Source: Streptomyces sp. NBC_01268
GTDB lineage: Bacteria; Actinomycetota; Actinomycetes; Streptomycetales; Streptomycetaceae
Assembly (NCBI RefSeq): GCF_036240795.1
Contig: NZ_CP108454.1
Coordinates: 3,162,001-3,226,000 of the forward strand
Reading direction: 5' to 3'
DNA: 64,000 nt
The position numbers were made by a program, and so were the translations under genes. Each line of letters opens with the position of its first letter. Positions within the stretch are counted from its first letter, which is position 1. Below the pieces are notes generated by a model, which was given only the letters and a program-made list of their open reading frames with translations, searched no databases and was not told where the DNA came from. Below are positions 25,688 to 33,756 of this stretch, piece after piece.

Positions 25688-26671
25688 TCACCCGGTGTGC
25701 GGGGGTGCTGTGAGCGCCCCCAGCACCTCCCCGTCCGGCAGCCAGGAGCCGGCCGGGCGCTCGTGCCAGCCCTCGTCGGCGGCGAGCTCGGCGGCGGCCC
25801 GGCGCAGGGCGTCGAGCCCGGGGTGCCGCAGCCCCTTGCGCCACACCAGGCTCACGGGCGACAGCGGCACGGGGGCGACGAGGGGCCGCAGCACACAGCC
25901 CGGCATCGGCGGGAAGTCGACCACGGCGAGGACCGGGGTCGGGGCCTTGGCCATGATCCGGCGGAACTCCTCCATTCCGACGACGAGCGGCGCGGGCGGG
26001 GCGACGCGGACGCCGTGCCCGGCGAACAGGCGGGTGGCGAGATCGGTCCACTCGGGCGTGCGGTCGTTGCCCGCGCCCGCGTAGACGTCCCGGCCGGCGA
26101 GGGCGCCGAGCGGGACCTCGGGCAGCGGGGCGAGCGGATCGCCCTCCGGGAGCAGCACGGCCATCGGCTCGTACCGCACGAACTGCGCCTCCAGGCGCCC
26201 GCGCAGCGCGGGGTCGAGCCCTCCGTACCGCCCGAAGGAGACGTCGAGCCGGCCGGCGAGGATCTCCCGCGCCGCACCCGTGAGGCCGCTCTCGTAGCGG
26301 GCCATCAGCTCCAGTTGCGGGGCGAGTTCGCGGGCCCGGTGGATCACCTGCTCGTGGCCGAGGCCGGCGCTGTTGAGGTCGACGAGGAGCGGGCGGGGCG
26401 TGCCGCGGAAGGCGTCGGCGAGTTCGGCGTACGCGGTGAGGACGCGGTGCGCGTACGGCAGGAGCCGCTCGCCGTCCGGGGTGAGCGCGACCTGCCGGGT
26501 GGAGCGGACGAACAGCTCGGCGCCCAGCTCCCGTTCGAGCCGCCGGATGTCACGGCTGAGGGCCTGCTGGGCGGTGTAGAGGCGGGCTGCGGCGCGGGTG
26601 AAGTGGAGCTCCTCCGCGACGGCGACGAAGGAGCGCAGGAGTCGGGGGTCGAGGTCACCGGAGTTGCTCAC
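25688..26671 (-). CDS. LysR-family transcriptional regulator
   Basis: 327 residues from the GTG at 26671, with a GGGGG stretch upstream. The N-terminal winged HTH is intact (FVAVAEELHFTRAAARLYTAQQALSRDIRRLERELG), followed by the two-lobed effector domain (LLVDLNSAGLGHEQVIHRARELAPQLEL onward). A longer reading from 26761 is open but crosses the inverted repeat and looks non-coding. It is divergent from an MFS exporter across 83 bases. By the usual LysR arrangement it probably controls that gene and itself. The effector is unknown. Confidence 0.88.
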   Translation of the reverse strand: MSNSGDLDPRLLRSFVAVAEELHFTRAAARLYTAQQALSRDIRRLERELGAELFVRSTRQVALTPDGERLLPYAHRVLTAYAELADAFRGTPRPLLVDLNSAGLGHEQVIHRARELAPQLELMARYESGLTGAAREILAGRLDVSFGRYGGLDPALRGRLEAQFVRYEPMAVLLPEGDPLAPLPEVPLGALAGRDVYAGAGNDRTPEWTDLATRLFAGHGVRVAPPAPLVVGMEEFRRIMAKAPTPVLAVVDFPPMPGCVLRPLVAPVPLSPVSLVWRKGLRHPGLDALRRAAAELAADEGWHERPAGSWLPDGEVLGALTAPPHTG

Positions 26672-26673
26672 CC

Positions 26674-26705
26674 CCGCATTCAACAACAGAAGTGCGTGAA
26701 TGCGG
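26674..26705. promoter_or_regulatory. Candidate LysR operator between the regulator and the MFS gene
   Basis: CCGCATTCA-14 nt-TGAATGCGG is a perfect 9-bp inverted repeat immediately upstream of the LysR start, in the divergent gap. Its size and position fit a LysR recognition site. Confidence 0.55.
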
Positions 26706-26754
26706 CCCGAAAGGGTGTTGGACCGCCAGGGCCGTGCCGACAGAACCTTGATCC

Positions 26755-28134
26755 ATGCCACACCCGGACCTGATCCTGACCCCCGCGGGTCCCACCTTGA
26801 TCCCCCGCCACACGCCCCGCCCGGCCACGCCCGGCGGCTCGGCCCTGCCCAGCGCTTCGGCCACGCCCGCCACCACGGCCCTGCCCGCCAGCGCCACCGG
26901 CACCGGCACCGGCACCCTCCCCTCCGCCCGGCCCCCGCGCCGGATGCCCGCCAACCCCTACCTCCGCCTCTTCGCCCTCCCGGGCGCCCGGGCCTTCACC
27001 CTGGGCAACCTGCTCGCCCGGCTGCCCATGGGCATGTTCGGCGTCAGCGCCCTCGTCATGATCGCCGGGGCGTACGGCTCCTACGCCCTCGCCGGCGCCG
27101 TCGGCGCCGTCGGCATGGCTGCCGGGGCGGTCACCGCGCCCTGGATCGCCCGGCTGGTCGACCGGTACGGCCAGGCGCGGATCGCCGTGCCCGCCACCGT
27201 CCACGCGGTCCTGGGCCGGCTCGTCCTGCTGCTCTGCGCGCACGCCCAGGCCCCGGCCTGGACCCTCTTCGTGACGACCGCGCTCACCGCCACCGCCCCC
27301 AACACCGGCGGCATGTCCCGGGCCCGCTGGGCGTACCTGCTCAAGGACGACCCGGACGCCCTGCACACCGCCAACGCCTTCGAGCAGGCCGCCGACGAGC
27401 TGTGCTTCATGCTCGGCCCGGTGCTCGCCGCCCTCCTCTGCTCCGCGCTCTTCCCCGAGGCGGGCACCCTGGTCGCCGCCGTCCTCTTCCTGGCCGGGGT
27501 GCTGCTCTTCGCCGCACAGCGCTCCACCGAGCCGCCGGTCGCCCCGCGCACCGCGGGCGGCTCCCCGGTGCGCGCGCCGGGCGTGCCGGCCCTGCTCGCG
27601 GTCTTCCTCGCCACCGGCGCGGTGTTCGGCGCGATGGAGGTCGTCACCCTGGCGTACGTGGACGGACCGGCCGCGGGTCCGGTCCTCGCCCTCCAGGCCG
27701 CGGGCTCCTGCGCGGCAGGCCTGGCCTACGGGCGCGCCCGCCGCTCGCCCCGGCTCGCGGGCTGCCTCGCGGCGCTGGCGGCCCTGATGGCGCTCCCGCT
27801 GCTCGCCGCCCTCACCGGCTCGCTGCTCGCCCTGGCGGGCGCCCTGCTGGCGGCGGGGATGGCGATCGCCCCGACGATGGTCACCGGCATGACCCAGGTC
27901 CAGCGGCTGACCCCGCCGGACCGCCTGAACGAGGGCATGACCCTGGCGGTGACCGCCCTGCTCGGCGGCATCGCGGCGGGCTCGGCCACGGGCGGCTGGC
28001 TGGCCGAGCACGCCCCGACGCCCACGTACGGCTTCCTGGCCCCCGTCACGGCGGCGGCCCTGGCCCTGCTGCTGTGCCTGGCGACCCGGGCGGACCGCCC
28101 GCGGACCCCGGCGAAGACAGGGGGCCGGGCATGA
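26755..28134 (+). CDS. MFS transporter, probable exporter
   Basis: 459 residues. A Pro/Thr/Ala-rich N-terminus of ~65 residues with little predicted structure precedes 10-12 membrane segments (from LFALPGARAFTLGNLLARLP). The cytoplasmic loop RLVDRYGQARIAVP after the second or third segment is the MFS motif A region, and RARWAYLLKDDPDALHTANAFEQAADELCFMLGP is typical of actinobacterial drug-like MFS proteins. The ATG at 26755 has no clear ribosome binding site. A start near the ATG at codon 64 (MPANPYLRLF) would give a conventional N-terminus. Regulation by the divergent LysR protein is likely. Confidence 0.82.
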   Translation: MPHPDLILTPAGPTLIPRHTPRPATPGGSALPSASATPATTALPASATGTGTGTLPSARPPRRMPANPYLRLFALPGARAFTLGNLLARLPMGMFGVSALVMIAGAYGSYALAGAVGAVGMAAGAVTAPWIARLVDRYGQARIAVPATVHAVLGRLVLLLCAHAQAPAWTLFVTTALTATAPNTGGMSRARWAYLLKDDPDALHTANAFEQAADELCFMLGPVLAALLCSALFPEAGTLVAAVLFLAGVLLFAAQRSTEPPVAPRTAGGSPVRAPGVPALLAVFLATGAVFGAMEVVTLAYVDGPAAGPVLALQAAGSCAAGLAYGRARRSPRLAGCLAALAALMALPLLAALTGSLLALAGALLAAGMAIAPTMVTGMTQVQRLTPPDRLNEGMTLAVTALLGGIAAGSATGGWLAEHAPTPTYGFLAPVTAAALALLLCLATRADRPRTPAKTGGRA

Positions 28135-28135
28135 C

Positions 28136-28172
28136 GAAGGCCCGGCGGTCGTATGACGACCACCGGGCCTTC
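28136..28172. terminator. Bidirectional terminator between the MFS gene and tmRNA
   Basis: A 17-bp stem with a single mismatch (starting GAAGGCCCGG, ending CCGGGCCTTC) and a 3-base loop sits between the convergent MFS gene and ssrA. Confidence 0.75.
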
Positions 28173-28188
28173 GCCCACATGGGATGAG

Positions 28189-28578
28189 TGGAGATGGCGG
28201 GAATCGAACCCGCGTCCAACGGTGCAGAAAGAGGGCTTCTCCGTGTGCAGTCTGGTACGAGTTTCTCAGCCCTCCGGATCACCCAGACAAGTCCGGAACG
28301 GGCTCAGTCACTGTTTGATTTCCCTCAGGCCCCCGTGACCGGGGCTAGAGGTTTAGATCCCTAAATGACGCCAGGATCCGGGTCGGGACCACCCCCGGGC
28401 TGACGCTCCTCACAGAGGCTTCTACTCGTTACCTAAAATTAGGCAGCGAGGGCGAAGCGGGAGTTATCGCTCTTGGAGTTGGCGATTATTGGTTGCGACA
28501 TATGGTTAACGAGATCATTGCCGCTTCCTCGACACGCTTCCCCTGCTTCGACATCCGCTGTCGAAACCGATCATCCCC
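28189..28578 (-). ncRNA. ssrA: Transfer-messenger RNA (tmRNA)
   Basis: About 390 bases, one-piece form. The 5' end GGGGATGA pairs with the 3' CATCTCC to form the acceptor stem. The T-arm GGTTCGATTCCCGCC-type sequence, the 5' GGTTTCGAC block and a pseudoknot-rich middle are present. The tag reading frame (28483-28439) encodes ANSKSDNSRFALAA followed by TAA, ending in the ALAA degron. CCA is not encoded (the DNA reads ACTCA after the stem), so it must be added enzymatically. It rescues stalled ribosomes with SmpB, whose gene lies 94 bases upstream. Confidence 0.95.
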
Positions 28579-28672
28579 ATGTTGATTTTTCAAACCACGC
28601 ACCCGCTGTGAGGTGCAGGCCCCATCGTACGTGACCGGGGGCCACGGTAGCCAGCGCATTAACCCCGGACGA
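28579..28672 (-). other. Gap between smpB and tmRNA
   Basis: This 94-base gap must contain the ssrA promoter. It has an AT-rich TTTTTCAAA run just before the tmRNA 5' end, but no clear -35/-10 pair was recognised. Confidence 0.4.
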
Positions 28673-29212
28673 CTACACCTGGCTCGCCCGCTGACGCCGC
28701 TTGGCCGCCGCGATGGCCCGGTTCGTCTCTCGGGTGTCCTGCTGCTCCCGCAGCGTCTGCCGCTTGTCGTACTCCTTCTTGCCCTTGGCGAGCGCGATCT
28801 CGCACTTCACCCGGCTGCCCAGGAAGTAGAGGGCGAGGGGCACGATCGTGTGACCCGTCTCCGACGCCTTCTGCTCCAGCTTGTCGATCTCCTCCCGGTG
28901 CATCAGCAGCTTGCGCTTCCGCTTCGCCGAGTGGTTGGTCCAGCTGCCCTGCATGTACTCGGGCACGTGGATGTTGTACAGCCAGGCTTCGTTGCCCTCG
29001 ATCTGGACGAAGCCGTCGACGAGCGACGCCCTGCCCATCCGGAGCGACTTCACCTCGGTGCCCATGAGCACCACACCGCACTCGTACGTGTCGATGATGT
29101 GGTAGTCGTGCCGCGCCTTCTTGTTCTGCGCGATGAGCTTGCGCTCCGGCCCCTTGTCCTGGCTCTTCTTGTTCGCAGGCTTGCCCTGCACGTTGACGAG
29201 TCCCTTTGCCAT
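28673..29212 (-). CDS. smpB: SsrA-binding protein
   Basis: 179 residues, slightly longer than the ~160 typical because of a basic ~20-residue N-terminus ([17 protein letters not shown]). Core blocks are all present: [62 protein letters not shown] and the Lys/Arg-rich C-terminal tail that enters the mRNA channel. SmpB delivers tmRNA to stalled ribosomes. The gene is 18 bases after the S41 protease gene, making it the likely last cistron of ftsE-ftsX-protease-smpB. Confidence 0.96.
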   Translation of the reverse strand: MAKGLVNVQGKPANKKSQDKGPERKLIAQNKKARHDYHIIDTYECGVVLMGTEVKSLRMGRASLVDGFVQIEGNEAWLYNIHVPEYMQGSWTNHSAKRKRKLLMHREEIDKLEQKASETGHTIVPLALYFLGSRVKCEIALAKGKKEYDKRQTLREQQDTRETNRAIAAAKRRQRASQV

Positions 29213-29230
29213 AGTGCGCTCATTTTCGCA

Positions 29231-30412
29231 CTACGAGGGCCCTCCGAGGCCACTCAATACCGTACGGGCCCGTTCTTCGGCCCGATCGCCGGCCGTGAGG
29301 TCCGGCGTGATGCCCCGGCCGTCCACCGCGTGCCCGGCGGGCGTGCGGTAGTGGCCGACGGTGAGCTCGGCGACGGAGCCGTCGGGCAGGGTGCTCGGCA
29401 TCTGCACCGATCCCTTGCCGAAGGTCCGGGAGCCCACCGTGACGGCCCGGCCACGGTCCTGCAGGGCGCCGGTCAGCAGCTCGGCCGCGCTCATGGTGCC
29501 GCCGTCGATCAGCGCCACCAGGGGCCGCACGGTGTCGCCGCCGCCCTCCGCGTACACCGCGCGCTGCTCACCCTCCACGTCGTACGTGGCGACCAGCCCG
29601 CCGTCGAGGAAGGCGGAGGCGGCGACCGCCGCCTCGGCGAGCAGACCGCCGGCGTTGCCCCGCAGGTCGAGCAGGACCCCGGCACCGGACGGCGCCGAGC
29701 GCACGGCCGCCCGGACCCGCTCCCCCGTGCCCTTGGTGAAGGCGGCCACCCGGATCAGCACGGTGCCGTCGTCGAGCCGGCGGACGGTGACGGGATGGGT
29801 GGCGAGCCGGGCCCGGCGCAGGTGCTGCGTCCAGGAGGCACGGCCGCGCTCCACTCCGAGGGTGACGGCGGAGCCCGAGACGCCCTTGCCGCGCAGCAGC
29901 GAGACGACCTCGGAGACGGACAGGCCGGCGACCGGGCGCCCGTCGACGGCGGTGAGCAGGTCGCCGGGGCGCAGTCCGGCGCGGTCGGCGGGGCCGCCGC
30001 CCTGGATCCGGCTGATCTCGACCCGGCCCCCGGAGGTCCTGCGGGCGGAGAGCCCGACGCCCGTGTAGGCGCCGTCGAGGGCCTGCTCGAACTCGGCGTA
30101 CTCGTGCTTGTCGTACACCGCGCCCCAGCGGTCGCCGCTGCGGCTGACGAACTCCTCGGCGGCCTTCTTGCCGGACTTGCCGTCGGCGACGGCCTCGGCG
30201 GCGGCGCGGGCCAGCGCCGCCCGGTCGACGGTCGCACGGGTCGCCGCGGGGGCCGGCAGGAGCTCGCGGGCCTGCTCCCGGCGCGGCAGCGAGCCGGTGG
30301 CCGCCGCCGTGCCGAGCACTCCGGCGAAGACCAACGTCAAGGCGGCCCCACGGAGGACTCCGCGGGGCCGTCGACAGAACTCGGGGCCGGCACCGGCACG
30401 CATGCGGCCCAC
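29231..30412 (-). CDS. Carboxy-terminal processing protease, S41 family, with PDZ domain
   Basis: 393 residues. The N-terminal membrane or signal segment is at about 19-38 (VLRGAALTLVFAGVLGTAAA). A PDZ domain spans ~113-190 (GVGLSARRTSGGRVEISRIQGGGPADRAGLRPGD). The peptidase domain carries the Ser-Lys dyad at Ser308 (TMSAAELL) and Lys333 (TFGKGSVQ), with DLRGNAGG upstream. It would cleave C-termini of extracytoplasmic proteins. It lies between ftsX and smpB, a conserved actinobacterial order. FtsEX systems often activate cell-wall hydrolases, so a link to envelope maintenance is plausible but unproven. Confidence 0.92.
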   Translation of the reverse strand: MGRMRAGAGPEFCRRPRGVLRGAALTLVFAGVLGTAAATGSLPRREQARELLPAPAATRATVDRAALARAAAEAVADGKSGKKAAEEFVSRSGDRWGAVYDKHEYAEFEQALDGAYTGVGLSARRTSGGRVEISRIQGGGPADRAGLRPGDLLTAVDGRPVAGLSVSEVVSLLRGKGVSGSAVTLGVERGRASWTQHLRRARLATHPVTVRRLDDGTVLIRVAAFTKGTGERVRAAVRSAPSGAGVLLDLRGNAGGLLAEAAVAASAFLDGGLVATYDVEGEQRAVYAEGGGDTVRPLVALIDGGTMSAAELLTGALQDRGRAVTVGSRTFGKGSVQMPSTLPDGSVAELTVGHYRTPAGHAVDGRGITPDLTAGDRAEERARTVLSGLGGPS

Positions 30413-30482
30413 TCTAGGACAAGCGAATGGCGCCGTACGGCTGTTGACCGGACGGCGCCATTCTCTTACCCCGAGTGGACTG

Positions 30483-31400
30483 TCACACCTTCAGGTACTT
30501 GCGCAGCGCGATGAAGGCGGCAAGGGCGGGCATCAGCAGCCCCACGGCGATGACCAGCGGCAGCTTGGAGAGCACCGCGTCCCATCCGATGAAGTTGACC
30601 AGCGCCATCTTGTCGGCGAGCGCGAGGCCGTGGTCGATCAGGAAGTAGCGCCCGACCAGCAGCATCACCGAGGCGACGGCGCCACCCAGGAGACCGGCGA
30701 AGGCGGCCTCCATGATGAACGGCATCTGGATGTAGAAGTTGGTCGCGCCGACCAGCCGCATGATGCCGGTCTCGCGCCGTCGGCTGAAGGCGGAGACGCG
30801 CACCGTGTTGACGATCAGGATCAGCGCGATGACCAGCATCAGGGCCATCACGTAGAGCGCGACGACGTTCATGCCGTTCATGAGGTCGAAGAGGTTCTGC
30901 AGGATGCCCCGCTGGTCCTGGACGGACTCGACGCCGTCCCGCCCGGCGAAGGCGGTCGCGACGACCTTGTACTTCTCCGGGTCCTTCAGCTTGACCCGGA
31001 AGGACTCCTGCATCTGGTCCGGGGTGACGACCGAGGCGATGGCCGTGTCCCCGTACTGCTCCTTGTAGTGCTTGTAGGCCTCGTCGGCGGACTCGCGGTG
31101 GACCGTCTCGACGATGTCCATCTTCTTCAGATCGGCCTCGATCTGCTCCTTCTGCTGCGCGGTGACCGCGCCCTTGGCGCACTTGGGCGAGGTGGCCCCG
31201 TCGCTCTTGTTGCAGAGGAAGATGGAGACGTTGACCTTGTCGTACCAGTAGTCCTTCATCGTGCTGACCTGCTCGCGCATGAGCAGCGCACCGCCGAACA
31301 GGGCGAGCGAGAGGGCCACGGAGACGACGACGGCGAAGGTCATCGTCAGATTGCGCCGGAGACCGACCATGATCTCCGAGAGCACGAACTGAGCGCGCAT
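30483..31400 (-). CDS. ftsX: Cell division ABC-type permease FtsX
   Basis: 305 residues with the FtsX layout: one N-terminal membrane segment (NLTMTFAVVVSVALSLALFG), a ~135-residue extracellular domain and three C-terminal segments. The extracellular domain contains two Cys (CNKSDGATSPKC) that may form a disulfide. With FtsE it forms a complex that transmits ATP hydrolysis to extracellular peptidoglycan hydrolases at division or sporulation septa. It starts 21 bases after ftsE ends. Confidence 0.96.
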   Translation of the reverse strand: MRAQFVLSEIMVGLRRNLTMTFAVVVSVALSLALFGGALLMREQVSTMKDYWYDKVNVSIFLCNKSDGATSPKCAKGAVTAQQKEQIEADLKKMDIVETVHRESADEAYKHYKEQYGDTAIASVVTPDQMQESFRVKLKDPEKYKVVATAFAGRDGVESVQDQRGILQNLFDLMNGMNVVALYVMALMLVIALILIVNTVRVSAFSRRRETGIMRLVGATNFYIQMPFIMEAAFAGLLGGAVASVMLLVGRYFLIDHGLALADKMALVNFIGWDAVLSKLPLVIAVGLLMPALAAFIALRKYLKV

Positions 31401-31421
31401 GTGTCTGTATCCCCTACCGGC

Positions 31422-32111
31422 TCAGTGCTGATATCCGTAGACGCCGCGCGCCTGGTCTCGGACGAGACGGCCCTTCTCGAGCTCGATGACGCGCTTGCGC
31501 ATCTGGTCGACGATGTTCTGGTCGTGGGTCGCCATGACGACGGTGGTCCCTGTCCTGTTGATCCGGTCGAGCAGCTTCATGATGCCGACGGAGGTCTGCG
31601 GGTCGAGGTTGCCGGTGGGCTCGTCGGCGATCAGCAGCATCGGCCGGTTGACGAAGGCCCGCGCGATGGCGACGCGCTGCTGCTCACCACCGGACAGCTC
31701 GCCCGGCATGCGGTCCTCCTTGCCGCCCAGGCCGACCAGGTCGAGCACCTGGGGGACGGCCTTGCGGATCTCGCCGCGCGGCTTGCCGATGACCTCCTGG
31801 GCGAAGGCCACGTTCTCGGCGACGGTCTTGTTCGGCAGCAGGCGGAAGTCCTGGAAGACCGTCCCCAGCTGGCGCCGCATGTGCGGCACCTTCCAGTTGG
31901 ACAGCCGGGCGAGGTCCTTGCCCAGAACGTGCACCTGGCCTTGGCTGGTGCGCTCCTCGCGCAGGATCAGCCGCAGAAAGGTCGACTTTCCGGAGCCGGA
32001 GGAACCGACGAGGAAGACGAACTCCCCCTTCTCGATCTCCAGGGACACATCCCGGAGCGCGGGGCGGTTCTGCTTCGGATAGGACTTGGAGACGTTGTCG
32101 AATCGAATCAC
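31422..32111 (-). CDS. ftsE: Cell division ATP-binding protein FtsE
   Basis: 229 residues. The ABC ATPase motifs are intact: Walker [10 protein letters not shown] (36-44), signature LSGGEQQ, Walker [13 protein letters not shown] and the H-loop MATHDQN. FtsE binds FtsX and the divisome in the cytoplasm. It is the first gene of the ftsE-ftsX-protease-smpB run, and its promoter lies in the 271-base gap shared with the divergent small zinc-ribbon gene. Confidence 0.97.
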   Translation of the reverse strand: MIRFDNVSKSYPKQNRPALRDVSLEIEKGEFVFLVGSSGSGKSTFLRLILREERTSQGQVHVLGKDLARLSNWKVPHMRRQLGTVFQDFRLLPNKTVAENVAFAQEVIGKPRGEIRKAVPQVLDLVGLGGKEDRMPGELSGGEQQRVAIARAFVNRPMLLIADEPTGNLDPQTSVGIMKLLDRINRTGTTVVMATHDQNIVDQMRKRVIELEKGRLVRDQARGVYGYQH

Positions 32112-32382
32112 GGATGCACCACGGTCGGCCGGGAGTAGGTGTGCGTGACCATACGCGAACGGGGATGGCCCGCGCAGTCGCGGTCCGGACTTGTGTGCTT
32201 TATCCTTTTCGCGCCTCGGTACTCCCTCTCGCGGGGCGCGCCGAAAACCGCCGGAGCTGGCACAGTGGTAAGGGAACGCCCGGAAGGCCCGGACCGTTCT
32301 CCTTGGTAAGGGGTCGAAGGATCGTAAAGATCACCAGGCTCGTGCGGATCACAAGGATCCCCGCGCGGGAGGAGGAGAGCGC

Positions 32383-32568
32383 ATGACCTACGACCGACTG
32401 GTGTGCGCCAACTGTGCGGCCCCCGTCGCGGAGGGCCGCTGCCCCGTCTGCCGCGCCAACCGAGAGCGCCTGCCCCAGCCGACCGGCCTGACCCCGGCGA
32501 TGCTCCTGACCCTGGCCCTCGCCCTGGTGGCGACGATGGCCCTGCTGGCGGCGCTGCGGGGGGCGTAG
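32383..32568 (+). CDS. Small zinc-ribbon membrane protein, function unknown
   Basis: 61 residues. Two CxxC pairs (CANC near 9-12, CPVC near 21-24) form a likely zinc ribbon on the cytoplasmic side, followed by one membrane helix (LTPAMLLTLALALVATMALLAAL). GGAGGAGAG before the ATG is a good ribosome binding site. It is divergent from ftsE and convergent with the LAETG protein. Small proteins of this form occur at this locus in other Streptomyces as I recall; no function is established. Confidence 0.75.
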   Translation: MTYDRLVCANCAAPVAEGRCPVCRANRERLPQPTGLTPAMLLTLALALVATMALLAALRGA

Positions 32569-32607
32569 GAGCCCGCGGGCGAGCCGTACACACATACATA
32601 GGGGTAC

Positions 32608-32650
32608 ACGTGAAGAAGGCCGGGGCGATCCGCCCCGGCCTTCTTCACGT
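32608..32650. terminator. Perfect 20-bp bidirectional hairpin terminator
   Basis: Twenty bases starting ACGTGAAGAAGGCC are followed by a 3-base ATC loop and the exact reverse complement. The hairpin separates the convergent zinc-ribbon and LAETG genes. The GAAGAAGG/CCTTCTTC outer part supplies the pyrimidine tract in both directions. Confidence 0.85.
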
Positions 32651-32663
32651 CCCGATGCCTCGA

Positions 32664-33359
32664 TCAGGCGACGGTCCGCCCGCCGCCCACGAGGCGCGGC
32701 AGCATGCGGAAGCCGATGCCACCGGCGATCATGGTCGCGGCACCGATGATCAGGAACGAGGTCTCGGCGGCGCCGGTCTCGGCCAGCTCCTCCTTGGCCT
32801 TGCCCTGCTCGACGGGCTGCGAGCCGGCGTTGTTGGTGCCCGGGCCGTTGTCCACGCACTCGGCGCCGTCGAGGTCGACGGTGCAGGTGCCGGCGCCGTT
32901 GTCATTGTCGTCGCCACCGGGCGTCGACGGCTGACCGGTCGGCTGCGGGGAGTCCGTCGGCCCCGGCTCCGAGGTCTTGGTCGGCTTCGGGCCCGGGCCC
33001 GAGGTCTTCGTCGGCTCCGGGTCGACCGTCTTGGTCGGCTCGGGGTCCGTCGTCTTGGTGGGCTCCGGGTCCGTGGTCTTCGTCGGCTCCGGGTCCGTGG
33101 TCTTCGTCGGCTCGGGGTCCGTGGTCTTCGTCGGCTCCGGGTCCGTCGTCTTCGTCGGCTCCGGGTCCGTGGTCTTCGTCGGCTCCGGGCAGAGCGTCGG
33201 GTCGATCTCGCAACCCGGGTCCTCGCTGTTGACCTCGGAGCTGAAACCGATGCTGACACCCACGGCCTGCGCGGCACCGGCCGCGGTCAGCGAGGCGCCG
33301 GCGGCGATGACCGCACCGGCCGCTATACGCGCGAAACGAACCCGCGTCTTCTTCGTCAT
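32664..33359 (-). CDS. Repeat-rich cell-surface protein with LAETG sortase signal
   Basis: 231 residues. A signal peptide (cleavage near residue 32, AAQA) leads to a short region with two Cys, then eight tandem octapeptides: six PEPTKTTD, one PEPTKTVD and one PEPTKTSG (58-121). Further Pro/Thr/Gly spacer follows. A short Cys-containing segment (CTVDLDGAEC) precedes the C-terminal sorting signal: LAETG (192-196), a hydrophobic helix and a basic tail. LAxTG is the motif of Streptomyces class E sortases, so the protein is probably wall-anchored with a Pro/Thr stalk that could be glycosylated. No sortase gene is nearby. Function unknown. Confidence 0.85.
   Translation of the reverse strand: MTKKTRVRFARIAAGAVIAAGASLTAAGAAQAVGVSIGFSSEVNSEDPGCEIDPTLCPEPTKTTDPEPTKTTDPEPTKTTDPEPTKTTDPEPTKTTDPEPTKTTDPEPTKTVDPEPTKTSGPGPKPTKTSEPGPTDSPQPTGQPSTPGGDDNDNGAGTCTVDLDGAECVDNGPGTNNAGSQPVEQGKAKEELAETGAAETSFLIIGAATMIAGGIGFRMLPRLVGGGRTVA
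32997..33188 (-). repeat. 24-bp tandem repeats, eight units, encoding PEPTKTxD
   Basis: Eight contiguous 24-bp units with a few synonymous third-base changes encode the stalk of the LAETG protein. There are no spacers, so this is not a CRISPR array. Confidence 0.9.
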
Positions 33360-33704
33360 CTGGCTGCTACCCCCAGTAGCTCATCTCGTCTGTAGAGCTG
33401 CGCTCGGGGCTCGGACGCTGGGCACGGTCGAAGCGAACTCGCTGGACCTGCCCCCGTTCACACGCGCCCCAGTTACACGCATGCCGCCGGCCAGCCTTCC
33501 GAGTTTCCGATGACCAGTCAAGGTCGTTGCGCGTGCGATGCCCGAAAGATCACGAGTTGCCCCGCATGCGGCGATGCAACTGTGACGTAAACCCGGAACT
33601 GCCGCTCCCGCAAGGCCAGTTCCCATGTCGACAAAGCGTCAGGCACGCGTTACGTCCGCTTGCTCGCGCGAATCCCGACCCGTGCACCCGGAGCGCGCAA
33701 AAGG
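33360..33704. other. Intergenic stretch upstream of the LAETG gene
   Basis: It has no gene-like reading frame with a start signal, and presumably carries the promoter of the LAETG gene. GC content is slightly lower around 33530-33600, but no clear motif was recognised. Confidence 0.45.
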
Positions 33705-33737
33705 GTCGGGCCCACTCCCGTGGGGAGTGGGCCCGAC
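33705..33737 (-). terminator. Terminator of prfB
   Basis: A perfect 15-bp stem (GTCGGGCCCACTCCC) with a GTG loop is followed on the minus strand by CCTTTTGC, starting 20 bases past the prfB stop. Confidence 0.88.
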
Positions 33738-33756
33738 ACCAGAGGACGAGAGGCGA

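Noticed and set aside
32255..32340. tRNA-like text (GAGCTGGCACAGTGGTAAGG) upstream of the zinc-ribbon gene
   Set aside because: It cannot be folded into a cloverleaf: no matching acceptor stem or T-arm sequence follows.
32997..33188. Regular 24-bp repeats considered as a CRISPR array
   Set aside because: Units are contiguous, without spacers, in frame and encode a Pro/Thr stalk.
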